Origin: SIG603 sp964370775
GTDB lineage: Bacteria; Bacillota; Clostridia; Oscillospirales; Acutalibacteraceae
Length of the DNA: 64,000 nt
NCBI GenBank assembly: GCA_964370775.1
Contig: CAYJKT010000013.1
Location: forward strand, 8,484 to 72,483
Direction of reading: 5' to 3'
Shown: one piece after another, positions 15,468-25,158 of the stretch
Layout: the number at the start of each line of letters is the position of its first letter
Numbering within the stretch: position 1 is the stretch's first letter
Translations under genes and position numbers: made by a program
The notes under the pieces: generated by a model
Databases searched by the model: none
Told to the model about the DNA's origin: nothing
What the model saw: the letters and a program-made list of their open reading frames with translations, nothing else

Positions 15468-17150
15468 TTATTCGTGATAATTTGAGTAAGAGTTAAAGAT
15501 TTCTTTAACTTCGTAGTATGCTAATTTTTCACGTCTATGCTCGTCAACCATGCCTTTATTGTTAAGGGTTCTTGGGCGCTTCATTGCCCATTCTGTAGAA
15601 ACTCTAACGTCACAGAATTGCCAAATATAAACGCCAATGCAGTCTGGGTGAGCTAAAATTGGTGTGATTTGAGCACGGATTGTGTCAGCTTGACCCTCTT
15701 CTGTCCATTTTTCACGAGTTCTATTGTGAGTACCATAGATACCACCACAGCCAATTTCGCTTACCATAAATGGCTTGTCTTTGCCCAAAACTTTGTTTGC
15801 GTAATCTATATGTTTTTGAAGCATTTCTGCAACAGGTACATCAAAATACCACATAGGGTACATGTTGTTGGATATTACAGTCGGATATTCAAAAGATAAA
15901 TCTTTGTAATGTCTGTTGCTTGCAAAAGTGTTAGGTCTGGTTTTGTCTAAGCGTTGAATTTGCTCTAGCTGAGTTTTGTAACAGTTTGCACCATATTCTG
16001 TGTCGCTTGCACACTCGTTCAAAATTCCCCAAATATATATAGACGGATGATTGTAATGCTCGTATATCATTTCATCAATACAATCTGCGCATTGCTTGTC
16101 AAAGTTTTTGTGCTTCATCATCTCGAGGTCTAGCCCTCTTGCGTGGTGTTCTTCCCACACAAGCAAACCGAATTCATCACATAAATCTAAGAAAAGTTCA
16201 TCGTTAGGATAATGGCAAGTTCTAACCGAGTTAGCGCCCATATCAATCATTTGATGAATGTCATACACCATAGAAGCATACGGCAAAGCACAACCAAAAT
16301 GAGGGTGATCCTCGTGTCTGTTAAAGCCTTTAATACGGATTTTTTTGTCGTTTACAAGAATATATCTGCCGTCTAGCTTAATCTCTCTAAAGCCAACTCT
16401 TTCGATTAAATCGTCGATAACCTCGCCGTTTACAGCGACTTTTGCTTGCAATAAATATAGATTAGGAGACTCCATATCCCACCCTAAAACGTCAGCAAAC
16501 TCAAAGTCTTCACAGAAATCTACTGTTTCACCTGCTTTAATTTGCATAGATTTATAAGTATAAGTTTTTTCATCTAAAACAATGCATAAGTCAGCAGTTA
16601 TATTAGCATTAGTTAAATTTTCTACTAATACACTAACATTAGCACACCATTTTCCGTCTTTTGTATAAGGAGAAAAATGAGTTCTCTTTATGTACAAATC
16701 GTTCAAACTTTCAAGTGCTACACCACGGTTTAAACCACCATAAGTCATGTAATCGTTTGGAATATGAAGTGCTGACTCTTCATTAAAAGAATTATCAACC
16801 TCTACTTTTAGCACATGTTTGCCAGCGGTTAAATCCTTAACAACAACATCAAAAGGAGTGTAAGCGTTGTAGTGTGTTTTGATAAATTTATCGTCAAGAT
16901 ACACGTTTGCAGTGTGAGAAGCGCCCTTGAAAACAAGGCGAACTTTATCTTTATCTGTAGTCTCTATAGTTTTTGTGTATACACCTTTGCCTCTGTAGTT
17001 TGCAAAATCTATATGATTTTCCCAACAACCTGGTACCATAAGTTGATATTTTTTACCTATATGTTCGCCCTCAAGTGGTGTGAACTCCCAAGTTTGGTCG
17101 CTTAGTTCAGTTTGTGGTCTTACGATATGTGTTTTAAAAGCTCTTAACAT
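15468..17150 (-). CDS. uidA: Glycoside hydrolase family 2 beta-glucuronidase (or beta-galacturonidase)
   Basis: A 560-residue GH2 enzyme with an N-terminal jelly roll, an immunoglobulin-like middle domain and a TIM barrel. The acid/base is Glu379 in ILNECAS and the nucleophile Glu465 in MVSEIGCGG. An N-x-K motif (NNK, 530-532) matches the element that binds the uronate carboxylate in beta-glucuronidases. No signal peptide is seen, so it acts in the cytoplasm on imported glycosides. It is the last gene of a uxaA-uxaB-uxaC operon and shares one base with the uxaC stop. Because those genes form the galacturonate branch, a beta-galacturonidase specificity is a real alternative. Confidence 0.85.
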   Translation of the reverse strand: MLRAFKTHIVRPQTELSDQTWEFTPLEGEHIGKKYQLMVPGCWENHIDFANYRGKGVYTKTIETTDKDKVRLVFKGASHTANVYLDDKFIKTHYNAYTPFDVVVKDLTAGKHVLKVEVDNSFNEESALHIPNDYMTYGGLNRGVALESLNDLYIKRTHFSPYTKDGKWCANVSVLVENLTNANITADLCIVLDEKTYTYKSMQIKAGETVDFCEDFEFADVLGWDMESPNLYLLQAKVAVNGEVIDDLIERVGFREIKLDGRYILVNDKKIRIKGFNRHEDHPHFGCALPYASMVYDIHQMIDMGANSVRTCHYPNDELFLDLCDEFGLLVWEEHHARGLDLEMMKHKNFDKQCADCIDEMIYEHYNHPSIYIWGILNECASDTEYGANCYKTQLEQIQRLDKTRPNTFASNRHYKDLSFEYPTVISNNMYPMWYFDVPVAEMLQKHIDYANKVLGKDKPFMVSEIGCGGIYGTHNRTREKWTEEGQADTIRAQITPILAHPDCIGVYIWQFCDVRVSTEWAMKRPRTLNNKGMVDEHRREKLAYYEVKEIFNSYSNYHE

Positions 17151-18568
17151 TATTTTACTCCTTTGTTTTGAAAATCAAAATATTTGAGCGTGTTGTTATA
17201 TGATATATCCTTAACTATTTCGCCAAGTGTTGCAAAATCAGCTGGGTACTCTCCGTTTTCTACCCAATCTCCGAATAAATCGCACATAATTCTTCTAAAA
17301 TATTCGTGTCTTGTGTATGATAAAAAGCTACGTGAATCTGTTAACATTCCCACAAAAGTAGAAAGTGCACCAAGGTTTGCTAGCGAGATTAACTGGTCAC
17401 GCATACCCTCTTTATGGTCGTTGAACCACCAAGCGCTACCATGTTGAATTTTTCCACACACTCCGTCACCTTGGAAGCACCCTATAATCGTGCCAATCAC
17501 TGCATTGTCATTAGGGTTTAAGGAGTAGATGATAGTTTTAGGTATGCCACTGTTTTGGGTAAGTTTGTCTAAAAAGTTTGCTAATTGGTCGGCTGGTGTA
17601 TAGTTGCTAATGCAGTCAAAACCAGTGTCAGCACCTATTTTATTAAACACAGCAGTGTTGTTATTGCGTTTGCAACCATAATGCAGTTGCATTATCCAGT
17701 TTCTTTTTGAGTACTGCTTGCCCATTTCAAGCATAAAAGCAGTTTTATATTTAACTATTTCGCTTTCAGTAAGAGTGTTTCCACTCAAAGCCTTAGCTAA
17801 AATACTCTGGATTTCTTCATCTGTATAATCAGAGTAAGTGACGTAATCTATGCCGTGGTCGGACACATTACAGCCGTTTCTCTCAAAATAATCCATACGT
17901 TTGCTCATAGCTTTTATCAAGCTAGCAAAAGAATTGATAGTTACTTCGCATACAGTTTCTAGGGTTTTTATGTAGTCAGAAAAATCAACTTTTTCAATAT
18001 TCATAGCTTTGTCAGGTCTCCACGCTGGAAGAACTACAACGTCAAAGCTGTCATCTTGTGCGATTTTTTGATGATACTCTAGGCTGTCTACTGGGTCATC
18101 TGTTGTGCAAATAAGCTTCACATTAGAACTTTTTATGATGTTTCTAACGCTCATGCTCGGTGTATTCAACTTAGCGTTGCAAAGCTCCCACACTTGTTCT
18201 GCGTTATCTTTTGTGATATATCCGTCAAAGCCAAAATACCTCTTAAGCTCCAAATGGCTCCAATGGTACAAAGGGTTTCCAATAGCTTTTTGCAAAACTT
18301 CTGCCCACTTCAAAAACTTATCTTTGTCGCTTGCATTACCTGTGATATACTGCTCCTCAACACCCATAGAACGCATGTAACGCCATTTGTAGTGGTCGCC
18401 ACCCAGCCAAACTCTTGTGATATTCTCAAACTGAACATCGTCCCAAATTTCCTTTGGGTTAATATGGCAGTGGTAATCGATAATAGGCATAGTGCTTGCG
18501 TAATCGTGGTATAATTTTTTTGCTGTATCGGTTTTTAGCAAAAAGTCAGTATCTAAAAATTTTTTCAT
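17150..18568 (-). CDS. uxaC: Glucuronate/galacturonate isomerase UxaC
   Basis: A 472-residue uronate isomerase of the amidohydrolase-like family. It converts galacturonate to tagaturonate and glucuronate to fructuronate. Near the N-terminus are IDYHCHINPKEI (metal-binding HxH) and FENITRVWLGGDHYKWR; the middle carries KLICTTDDPVDSLEYH and QLHYGCKRNNN; the end has MLTDSRSFLSYTRHEYFRR. Length is typical. The gap to uxaB upstream is 12 bases, and the stop overlaps the uronidase start. Confidence 0.96.
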   Translation of the reverse strand: MKKFLDTDFLLKTDTAKKLYHDYASTMPIIDYHCHINPKEIWDDVQFENITRVWLGGDHYKWRYMRSMGVEEQYITGNASDKDKFLKWAEVLQKAIGNPLYHWSHLELKRYFGFDGYITKDNAEQVWELCNAKLNTPSMSVRNIIKSSNVKLICTTDDPVDSLEYHQKIAQDDSFDVVVLPAWRPDKAMNIEKVDFSDYIKTLETVCEVTINSFASLIKAMSKRMDYFERNGCNVSDHGIDYVTYSDYTDEEIQSILAKALSGNTLTESEIVKYKTAFMLEMGKQYSKRNWIMQLHYGCKRNNNTAVFNKIGADTGFDCISNYTPADQLANFLDKLTQNSGIPKTIIYSLNPNDNAVIGTIIGCFQGDGVCGKIQHGSAWWFNDHKEGMRDQLISLANLGALSTFVGMLTDSRSFLSYTRHEYFRRIMCDLFGDWVENGEYPADFATLGEIVKDISYNNTLKYFDFQNKGVK

Positions 18569-18580
18569 AACAATATCCTT

Positions 18581-20068
18581 TCAATTTATCAATGTTTTAA
18601 TTGTGTTATATGCTCCGTTTGTTCTATTGTTTTTGATTATCTGCACTACTGTGTCATAAAAATTATCATACATAGTTAAATCTTCGCCCCAAAAATCTGT
18701 GTTGGTGCATATAGCTTTCACGTAATCTTCTATGCTGTCATCTTTATGAGCATAGAAAAATTCAAGTATCCTCATGTCATCTTTAATCTCGTATTCTTTA
18801 TTTAAAACTTTTGCTTTTAAAGAATTTTCAGTTAGCTCATAACCGTGGTAGAACTCGCAATAAAATGCAAAAGATACTACTATGTTTTTTGGAAGCTTGC
18901 CATAAAGTCTTACATATTCTTTAAAGCTAGGCATTACCCTTGCTCTCCATTTTGATGTAGAGTTTAATGAAATTGCAAGCAGTTCATGGTCGATAAAAGG
19001 ATTTTGAAATCTGTCTTTTACAGAGGTAGCAAAGTCGATAAGCTCACTTTTTGGCAGAGTTAAAGTCGGTATAATTTCATCAAAAATAGTGCTCTCCATA
19101 AACTTACTTAAAACGTCGTCCTCCATGCAATCTCTAACAATATTTTGCCCTGCAAGGTATGCACCAAGAACCAAAGATGTGTGTGCGCCGTTAAGTATAC
19201 GAACCTTGCGTGTTTTGTATGGAGAATGGTCGTCTGTTATAAGAACGGGTAAACCAGCTTTGTGAAAAGGAAGTTCGTTTTTTAAGCTTTCTGGGGCTTC
19301 AATTACCCAAAAACCAAAAATCTCAGCAGTGTCAATCAAGTTATCTACATATCCGTTGTCTGCATTAATTTGCTCGGCTTCATTTTTAGGGTAGCCAGTT
19401 GCAATTCTATCAACAAGAGTTGAGCAAAATGTTACTTCATCTTTTAGCCAACTCTTGAACTCAGAAGATAAATTCCATAAGTCAGCGTATTTATTAACAC
19501 ATTTTTCAAGCTCTTTTCCGTTATCATCAATTAACTCACACGCTAAAATAACAAAACCTTTGCCTTTTTCAGCACCAAAAATCTCAAAACGTTTGTGCAA
19601 AAACTGAGTAAGCTTGGCTGGGTAACTGCTAGGTGGAGTGTCAGTCAATTTGCAACTAGGTTCGTATGCAATGCCAGCTTCTGTCGTGTTGCAAGCAATG
19701 AAACGTAAGTCAGGATTTTTTGCACAATCCATTAATGCAGAGTAATCTGTATATGGATTTATACATCTGCTAATGCAAGAAATGACACGCTTTTCGTTAA
19801 CTTTTTTTCCGTCCTCAAAGCCACGTAAGTATAATGTGTACAGTCCGTCTTGCTCGTTTATCATATCTGCTAGTCCGTGTGCAATTGGTTGACACACGAC
19901 AACTTTGCTGTTAAAATCAGCTTTTTCGTTTAATATATCAATAAAATAATCTACAAAAGAACGTAGGAAATTACCCTCGCCAAATTGCAAAACTCTCTCT
20001 GGCGCGTCCTTTAATAAATAACCATTGTAATTCATGTCGGTTAGTGTTTGGTAGCTAAGTTTTTTCAT
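18581..20068 (-). CDS. uxaB: Tagaturonate reductase (altronate oxidoreductase) UxaB
   Basis: A 495-residue long-chain mannitol-dehydrogenase-family NAD enzyme that reduces tagaturonate to altronate. Diagnostic stretches are VLQFGEGNFLRSFVDYFID, DGLYTLYLRG, FIACNTTEAGIAY, CSTLVDRIATGYP and KVRILNGAHTS. These match UxaB rather than the fructuronate reductase UxuB as I recall the families. It lies between uxaA and uxaC with 12-14-base gaps. Confidence 0.93.
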   Translation of the reverse strand: MKKLSYQTLTDMNYNGYLLKDAPERVLQFGEGNFLRSFVDYFIDILNEKADFNSKVVVCQPIAHGLADMINEQDGLYTLYLRGFEDGKKVNEKRVISCISRCINPYTDYSALMDCAKNPDLRFIACNTTEAGIAYEPSCKLTDTPPSSYPAKLTQFLHKRFEIFGAEKGKGFVILACELIDDNGKELEKCVNKYADLWNLSSEFKSWLKDEVTFCSTLVDRIATGYPKNEAEQINADNGYVDNLIDTAEIFGFWVIEAPESLKNELPFHKAGLPVLITDDHSPYKTRKVRILNGAHTSLVLGAYLAGQNIVRDCMEDDVLSKFMESTIFDEIIPTLTLPKSELIDFATSVKDRFQNPFIDHELLAISLNSTSKWRARVMPSFKEYVRLYGKLPKNIVVSFAFYCEFYHGYELTENSLKAKVLNKEYEIKDDMRILEFFYAHKDDSIEDYVKAICTNTDFWGEDLTMYDNFYDTVVQIIKNNRTNGAYNTIKTLIN

Positions 20069-20082
20069 CTTAATCTCCTTTT

Positions 20083-21558
20083 TTATAAGGTTACACCTTG
20101 TTTAAATATCGCTAAATCGTGAAAACCAGCAAGCTCTGCTTTAATTTTTTTGCCACTTGCAATGCGTATAACTTCTTCAAATAATTCTTCGCCAAGCTCA
20201 GTTAGGCTCTTGTCACTCACCATAGTTCCACAGTCAAAGTCAATCCAATTGCTTTTTTTGTTTGCTAAGTGTGAGTTCGAACTTATCTTCATTGTCGGAA
20301 CAGGTGAAGCAAACGGAGTGCCTCTGCCAGTTGTAAACAACACAATATGTGCGCCACTTGCTGCAAGAGCAGTAGAAGCCACAAGGTCGTTACCTGGTGA
20401 ATTTAACAAGTTCAAGCCTTTTTTGTGTAAGCGTTCGCCATAACTTAAAACATCAACAACAACGGCTGTTCCAGATTTTTGTGTGCAACCTAGGGATTTA
20501 TCCTCAAGAGTTGTTATGCCTCCAGCCTTGTTGCCAGGGGAGGGGTTTTCGTATATTGTTTGATTATGGTTTTTAAAGTAGTCCTTAAAATCGTTGATTA
20601 ATGAAACAGTTTTATCAAAAACTTCGGCATTTGCACATCTATTCATAAGCAGAGTTTCAGCACCGAACATCTCAGGAACTTCGGTAAGAATTGTGCTACC
20701 ACCATGGCTTATCAATATGTCAGAAAAAACTCCCACTGTAGGATTTGCTGTAATGCCAGAAAGTCCATCAGAACCACCACATTTCATGCCGATAATAAGC
20801 TCGCTACAATCGATAGCTTCACGCTTGAATTTAGATGCATAATCTATAAGTTTCTTAACAGTGTCAACGCCGTCAGCGATTTCGTCGTCGTGCTCTTGCG
20901 CTACAATAAACTTAACTCTATCGCCGTCAATTTCACCTAGATACGGTTTTAGCACATCAATATTGCAGTTCTCGCAACCTAAGCCCAACACCAAAACAGC
21001 GCCAGCGTTAGGGTGATTGATTAAATCTGCAAGGATTTTCAAGGTATTATCTTGGTCGTCTCCCATTTGAGAACATCCGTAAGGGTGAGGGAACGCTACT
21101 ACTGCGTCAATATTTTTAGGTAGTTCGTGTTCACACTGTTTTGCGATTGCAGTAGCAATATTGTTAACGCAACCGACAGTCGGAATTATCCAAACCTCGT
21201 TACGAACTCCAACAGCACTATTTTTTCGCCTATATCCCATAAAAGTTTTGGTTTTTGTTTTATTTATAGGTGTAAGCATAGGTGTGTATGTATATTCTAA
21301 ATTGTCATTAAGAGTAGTTTTTGTGTTGTGAGTATGAACATGGTGACCACGTAATATATCCTCAGTAGCAGTGCCAATTGGTGCACCATATTTAATAATT
21401 GCATCACCTTTTGATATGTCTTTAACAGCAAACTTATGACCAAGCGATATATCTTCTGCTAAAGTTACGTTAATATCATGTAAAAAAGTACCTTTAGATA
21501 AATTTGCTAACGCAACAGCAACATAATCGCTAGATTGAATGTGTATATAAGGCTTCAT
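20083..21558 (-). CDS. uxaA: Altronate dehydratase UxaA
   Basis: A 491-residue full-length altronate dehydratase, which dehydrates altronate to 2-keto-3-deoxygluconate. The N-terminal SAF-like domain (SKGDAIIKYGAPIGTATEDI, then GHHVHTHN) is followed by the catalytic domain with PHPYGCSQMGDD, LVLGLGCENCN, IGMKCGGSDGLSGITANP and FTTGRGTPFASPVPTMKISSN. First gene of the operon; AAGGAG precedes the ATG. The KDG kinase and aldolase needed next are not in the window. Confidence 0.96.
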   Translation of the reverse strand: MKPYIHIQSSDYVAVALANLSKGTFLHDINVTLAEDISLGHKFAVKDISKGDAIIKYGAPIGTATEDILRGHHVHTHNTKTTLNDNLEYTYTPMLTPINKTKTKTFMGYRRKNSAVGVRNEVWIIPTVGCVNNIATAIAKQCEHELPKNIDAVVAFPHPYGCSQMGDDQDNTLKILADLINHPNAGAVLVLGLGCENCNIDVLKPYLGEIDGDRVKFIVAQEHDDEIADGVDTVKKLIDYASKFKREAIDCSELIIGMKCGGSDGLSGITANPTVGVFSDILISHGGSTILTEVPEMFGAETLLMNRCANAEVFDKTVSLINDFKDYFKNHNQTIYENPSPGNKAGGITTLEDKSLGCTQKSGTAVVVDVLSYGERLHKKGLNLLNSPGNDLVASTALAASGAHIVLFTTGRGTPFASPVPTMKISSNSHLANKKSNWIDFDCGTMVSDKSLTELGEELFEEVIRIASGKKIKAELAGFHDLAIFKQGVTL

Positions 21559-21585
21559 TTTATACTCCTTTACTGGGTTTTACTT

Positions 21586-21614
21586 ATTGTAGCATATAAA
21601 TATAACGTTTTAAA
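21586..21614 (-). promoter_or_regulatory. Candidate uxa operon promoter with overlapping inverted repeat
   Basis: On the minus strand TTTAAA is followed after 17 bp by TACAAT with an upstream TG (TGCTACAAT, extended -10). The plus strand shows TAGCAT (21590) and ATGCTA (21614) as an inverted repeat spanning this promoter, with a further TAGCAT at 21664 in the divergent promoter. These are plausible operator half-sites for the adjacent AraC protein. Confidence 0.45.
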
Positions 21615-21636
21615 TGCTAAAATTGTAAAAATACAT

Positions 21637-21664
21637 TTGAAAAAGTACGATTTTATGATAGAAT
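21637..21664 (+). promoter_or_regulatory. Candidate promoter of the AraC-family gene
   Basis: TTGAAA (21637) and TAGAAT (21659) are separated by 16 bp and lie about 30 bases before the start codon, divergent from the uxaA promoter. Confidence 0.5.
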
Positions 21665-21694
21665 AGCATTAAGAAAGAAAATGTAGGTGAGAAA

Positions 21695-22555
21695 ATGAAC
21701 GCAGAGATTTTTAAGGTTTTGCAAAATAATGTTGAAATTAACGTTAGAGTTGGCATTGCAAACCATGATAAAGGGCACAAAGAGCAAGGTTTTAAGTTTG
21801 AATACGACTTATGGATAATGCTTGAGGGTGGAATTGACATGGAGTATAGTGGTGTTGAATATAGTTTAAAAAAGAATGATATATTTTTGATTTACCCCAA
21901 CACAGCGTATAGGGCAAAGGTGACAGAGAAAGTCAGATTTATTTATTGCCACTTTAGTTTTAACATATCTAACTCTGATTTCTCGTTAAATCAATTCCCT
22001 GTTGAGGGGTATTTAAGCGCAGAAAATATAAACGACCGATTTAAAAATGCAGTAAGTGAATTTTATGCAACACTGCTTAATATTAACAAAGAAAATTACA
22101 TGGCTGAGTTTATAAACAAGCAATATTTTAACATTGTTATAGCGATGTTTTTGGAGCATAAATTTACTAATATCACTACAAAAGACAGCGACAATGGCTA
22201 TGCATATTCCAAAATTAGCAAGGTCAGCCCAGCGTTAGATTACATTCATCAAAACGCAAGCAAAACAGTTTCTGTAAAATACATGGCAGAACTTTGTGGT
22301 ATGTCAGAGAAGTATTTTATAGCAACGTTTAAGCAAATTTTGGGCGTAACTCCACTTAAATATTATAACCATATTCGTATGCACAAGGCGGCGGAGCTTA
22401 TCACAGAGCAAAAATATTCTATAAAAGAGATTGCAGATATGTTGAGCTTTAAAGATCAATATAATTTTTCTACAGCGTTTAAAAAGCACTTTGATATTTC
22501 ACCTAGCAAGTATTTAGTGAACGGAGATAATTTTTATAATTTAGGTATTGAATAA
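21695..22555 (+). CDS. AraC-family transcriptional regulator
   Basis: A 286-residue regulator. Residues about 1-110 form a cupin-like sensor (MLEGGIDMEYSGVEYSLKKNDIFLIYPNTAY). Residues about 185-280 carry the two AraC helix-turn-helix motifs: MAELCGMSEKYFIATFKQILGVTP and IKEIADMLSFKDQYNFSTAFKKHFDISPSKY. It is divergent from the uxa operon and co-directional with a GH2 gene, so it probably senses a sugar or uronate and activates one or both. AGGTGAG precedes the ATG. Confidence 0.88.
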   Translation: MNAEIFKVLQNNVEINVRVGIANHDKGHKEQGFKFEYDLWIMLEGGIDMEYSGVEYSLKKNDIFLIYPNTAYRAKVTEKVRFIYCHFSFNISNSDFSLNQFPVEGYLSAENINDRFKNAVSEFYATLLNINKENYMAEFINKQYFNIVIAMFLEHKFTNITTKDSDNGYAYSKISKVSPALDYIHQNASKTVSVKYMAELCGMSEKYFIATFKQILGVTPLKYYNHIRMHKAAELITEQKYSIKEIADMLSFKDQYNFSTAFKKHFDISPSKYLVNGDNFYNLGIE

Positions 22556-22576
22556 TAAAATAATATGGTGTATACT
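22548..22576 (+). promoter_or_regulatory. Promoter of the 812-residue GH2 gene
   Basis: TTGAAT (22548) and TATACT (22571) with a 17-bp spacer overlap the end of the AraC gene and lie about 50 bases before the GH2 start. Confidence 0.55.
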
Positions 22577-22626
22577 GAGTGTAACTTAGCGAAAAATCGA
22601 ATAAAATATGAATGGAGTAACAAAAA

Positions 22627-25065
22627 ATGGTAGATTTCAATAAAAATTGGAAGTTCATTTTAGGTGATGGCATTGACGGCGGACACTTGTTTAGCTTTGA
22701 CGAAAGCGAGATGAGATGCGTTAATGTTCCACATGATTACAGCATTGAACAACCTTTAGACAAGGAAAAAAGCGATGGTTGCGTAGGTTATGCACTTGGT
22801 GGTAAAGCGTGGTACAGAAAATATGTGGATGTAAACAAAGATATGCTTGATAAGAAAATATTCATTTGCTTTGATGGTATATATAATCGTTCACATATTT
22901 ATTTTAACGAAAAATTAATAACGTTTCACCCTTACGGATACTCACCATGCCTAGTAGATGTAACAGATTATGCAAAAGAGGGTAGCAACTTGCTTGCTGT
23001 GCATGTTGACCACTCTAGAATGTGCGACAGCAGATGGTACACTGGTTCCGGTATTTACAGAAAAGTTGATTTTTACGTGCTACCTAAAACTTATGTTCCG
23101 GTTTGGGGTACAAGAATTACGACAGATATTGCAGATAATAATGCTAAAATTACAATTAACACCGACTTTGTTAATGATAATGCGAGCGACAAAAATCTGA
23201 AAGTTGTAACAGAGATTTTTGCACCAAATGGTGATAAAGTTACAGAAGTAACAAGTGAAATTTGTGTTAAAAATACACTGACTTTAGAGCAAGTTGTGAG
23301 CATTGAAAACCCAGTGTTATGGGGAATTTATCAGGGTAATAGATACACAGCAGTTAGCACTGTTATGGACGGAAACGATGTGGTGCAAACAAAAGAAAGT
23401 AAGTTTGGTATTAGAGAATTTAAGTTCGATGTTAACGAGGGTTTTTTCCTAAACGGCAAAAATGAGCTTATCAAAGGTGTTTGTATTCACCATGACGCTG
23501 GGCTTGTTGGTTCGGCTATCCCTAATGACGTTATGAGAAGACGTATTGAGGTTCTAAAAAGTGCTGGCACAAATGCGATTAGAACAGCGCACAACCCTTA
23601 TTCTAAGGACTTTTTTGACATTTGTGACGAGATGGGTATTTTGGTGCAAGAAGAATTCTATGATGAGTGGGATTTCCCAAAAGGTAAAAAAAATAATGGC
23701 AATGAAACACTTTATGATTATAAGTTCCACGGACACGACAAATTTTTTGCTGATTATGCAAAGCAAGACTTGCAAAATGTTATCAAAAGAGACTTCAACC
23801 ACCCTTGCATAATTCAGTGGAGTATAGGCAATGAGATTGAATGGACATATCCTAAGTATAACATTGCTACTGGGTATTTTGGTGCTGATGCAACTGGTGG
23901 GTATTTCTGGACAGAGCCTCCGTATTCTATAGAAGAAATTCGCAGAAGAATGGGAGAGCTATCTGAAGAACATATAGAGATTGGCAAAACAGCACAAATG
24001 TTATCTGCTTGGACAAAAGAGATAGACACATCAAGACCTGTTATTGCCAACTGCATTTTGCCAAGTGCAAGTTATGAGTCAGGCTATGTTGATGCACTCG
24101 ACATGGTAGGTTTTAGCTATAGACGTGTGGTGTATGATAGATGCCATAAGTTCTACCCAGACAAACCTATTATGGGTACAGAAAATTTAGGTCAATGGCA
24201 TGAATGGAAAGCTGTTTTAGAGCGACCTTTTATAAGTGGTATATTTATTTGGGTTGGTATTGATTACGTAGGTGAGTGTGGTAGAAGAGACAGCTGGCCT
24301 GTTAAGAATACATCAGCTGGGTTTATTGATGTTGCAGGCTTTGACAAACCGTCTTATCACATGATAAAAGCTTTGTGGAAAGATGAACCAGAACTATTTA
24401 TCGCAACACAAACTCTTGAAAAATCTTTGTACAATTTAATAGACGGAAAACTAGAGATTAAAGAGGATAAACCATGGGATAAACGCATGTGGGTATGGCA
24501 AGATGTTAATACTCATTGGAACTACAAAAATGGTGAAGACACAGTGGTTGAGGTATATTCTAACTGTGACAGCGTAACGCTTTATGTAGATGGTAAAGCG
24601 TTGGAGACTCAACAAATTGATGACAACATTGACCGTATTCACAAATGGTATGTGCCGTTTGTAGAGGGTGAATTGGTAGCTGTTGGTGTTAAAGATGGCG
24701 AAGAGATTAAGAGCGTTTTAAGAAGTGTTAAACCTGCAAACAGAGTTGAAATAACTGTAGATAAAACAGAGATTACAGCAGATTATGACAGTGCTCTGCA
24801 TGTTGTGGCACAGCTTTATGACGAGGACGGAAACAAGGTTACATACAAAGAAGAAGAGATTGAGTTTTGCTATAGTGGTGATGTTAACTTGTTTGGCGTG
24901 GACAACGGACACAAAGCATTTAACGCTGATTATAAGAACTTGAACATAACAACAAATGGTGGTAGAGCACTTATGATTTTAGGTGCGAATTCCACTGGCG
25001 AAATTGAAGTAAGTGCTAAATTTGGTATTAAACAATCTAATGTTATAAAAGTAAAAGTAGTATAA
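22627..25065 (+). CDS. Glycoside hydrolase family 2 protein (beta-galactosidase-like)
   Basis: An 812-residue cytoplasmic GH2 enzyme without a signal peptide. Sugar-binding jelly roll (about 1-155, including GGKAWYRKY and DSRWYTGSGIYR), Ig-like domain, TIM barrel (about 265-600) and C-terminal Ig-like domains are in order. The acid/base is Glu403 in SIGNEIEW and the nucleophile Glu519 in IMGTENLG. RTAHNPYS marks the conserved barrel strand. The NxK uronate motif is not seen, so beta-galactosidase or another GH2 activity is likelier than glucuronidase. Its own promoter and the adjacent AraC gene suggest inducible use alongside the uxa operon. Confidence 0.85.
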   Translation: MVDFNKNWKFILGDGIDGGHLFSFDESEMRCVNVPHDYSIEQPLDKEKSDGCVGYALGGKAWYRKYVDVNKDMLDKKIFICFDGIYNRSHIYFNEKLITFHPYGYSPCLVDVTDYAKEGSNLLAVHVDHSRMCDSRWYTGSGIYRKVDFYVLPKTYVPVWGTRITTDIADNNAKITINTDFVNDNASDKNLKVVTEIFAPNGDKVTEVTSEICVKNTLTLEQVVSIENPVLWGIYQGNRYTAVSTVMDGNDVVQTKESKFGIREFKFDVNEGFFLNGKNELIKGVCIHHDAGLVGSAIPNDVMRRRIEVLKSAGTNAIRTAHNPYSKDFFDICDEMGILVQEEFYDEWDFPKGKKNNGNETLYDYKFHGHDKFFADYAKQDLQNVIKRDFNHPCIIQWSIGNEIEWTYPKYNIATGYFGADATGGYFWTEPPYSIEEIRRRMGELSEEHIEIGKTAQMLSAWTKEIDTSRPVIANCILPSASYESGYVDALDMVGFSYRRVVYDRCHKFYPDKPIMGTENLGQWHEWKAVLERPFISGIFIWVGIDYVGECGRRDSWPVKNTSAGFIDVAGFDKPSYHMIKALWKDEPELFIATQTLEKSLYNLIDGKLEIKEDKPWDKRMWVWQDVNTHWNYKNGEDTVVEVYSNCDSVTLYVDGKALETQQIDDNIDRIHKWYVPFVEGELVAVGVKDGEEIKSVLRSVKPANRVEITVDKTEITADYDSALHVVAQLYDEDGNKVTYKEEEIEFCYSGDVNLFGVDNGHKAFNADYKNLNITTNGGRALMILGANSTGEIEVSAKFGIKQSNVIKVKVV

Positions 25066-25080
25066 CTTTTTAGCTAACAT

Positions 25081-25128
25081 AAAGAAAACAGTACGAGCTC
25101 TTTTAATCGAGTTCGTACTGTTTTCTTT
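25081..25128. terminator. Bidirectional terminator between GH2 and cheV
   Basis: A 20-bp stem (25081-25100 with 25109-25128, one G-T pair) has an A-rich left arm and a T-rich right arm, so it works in both directions. It ends the convergent GH2 and cheV transcripts. Confidence 0.92.
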
Positions 25129-25158
25129 TATCGTTATTAAACAAATAAATAAGAGGGC

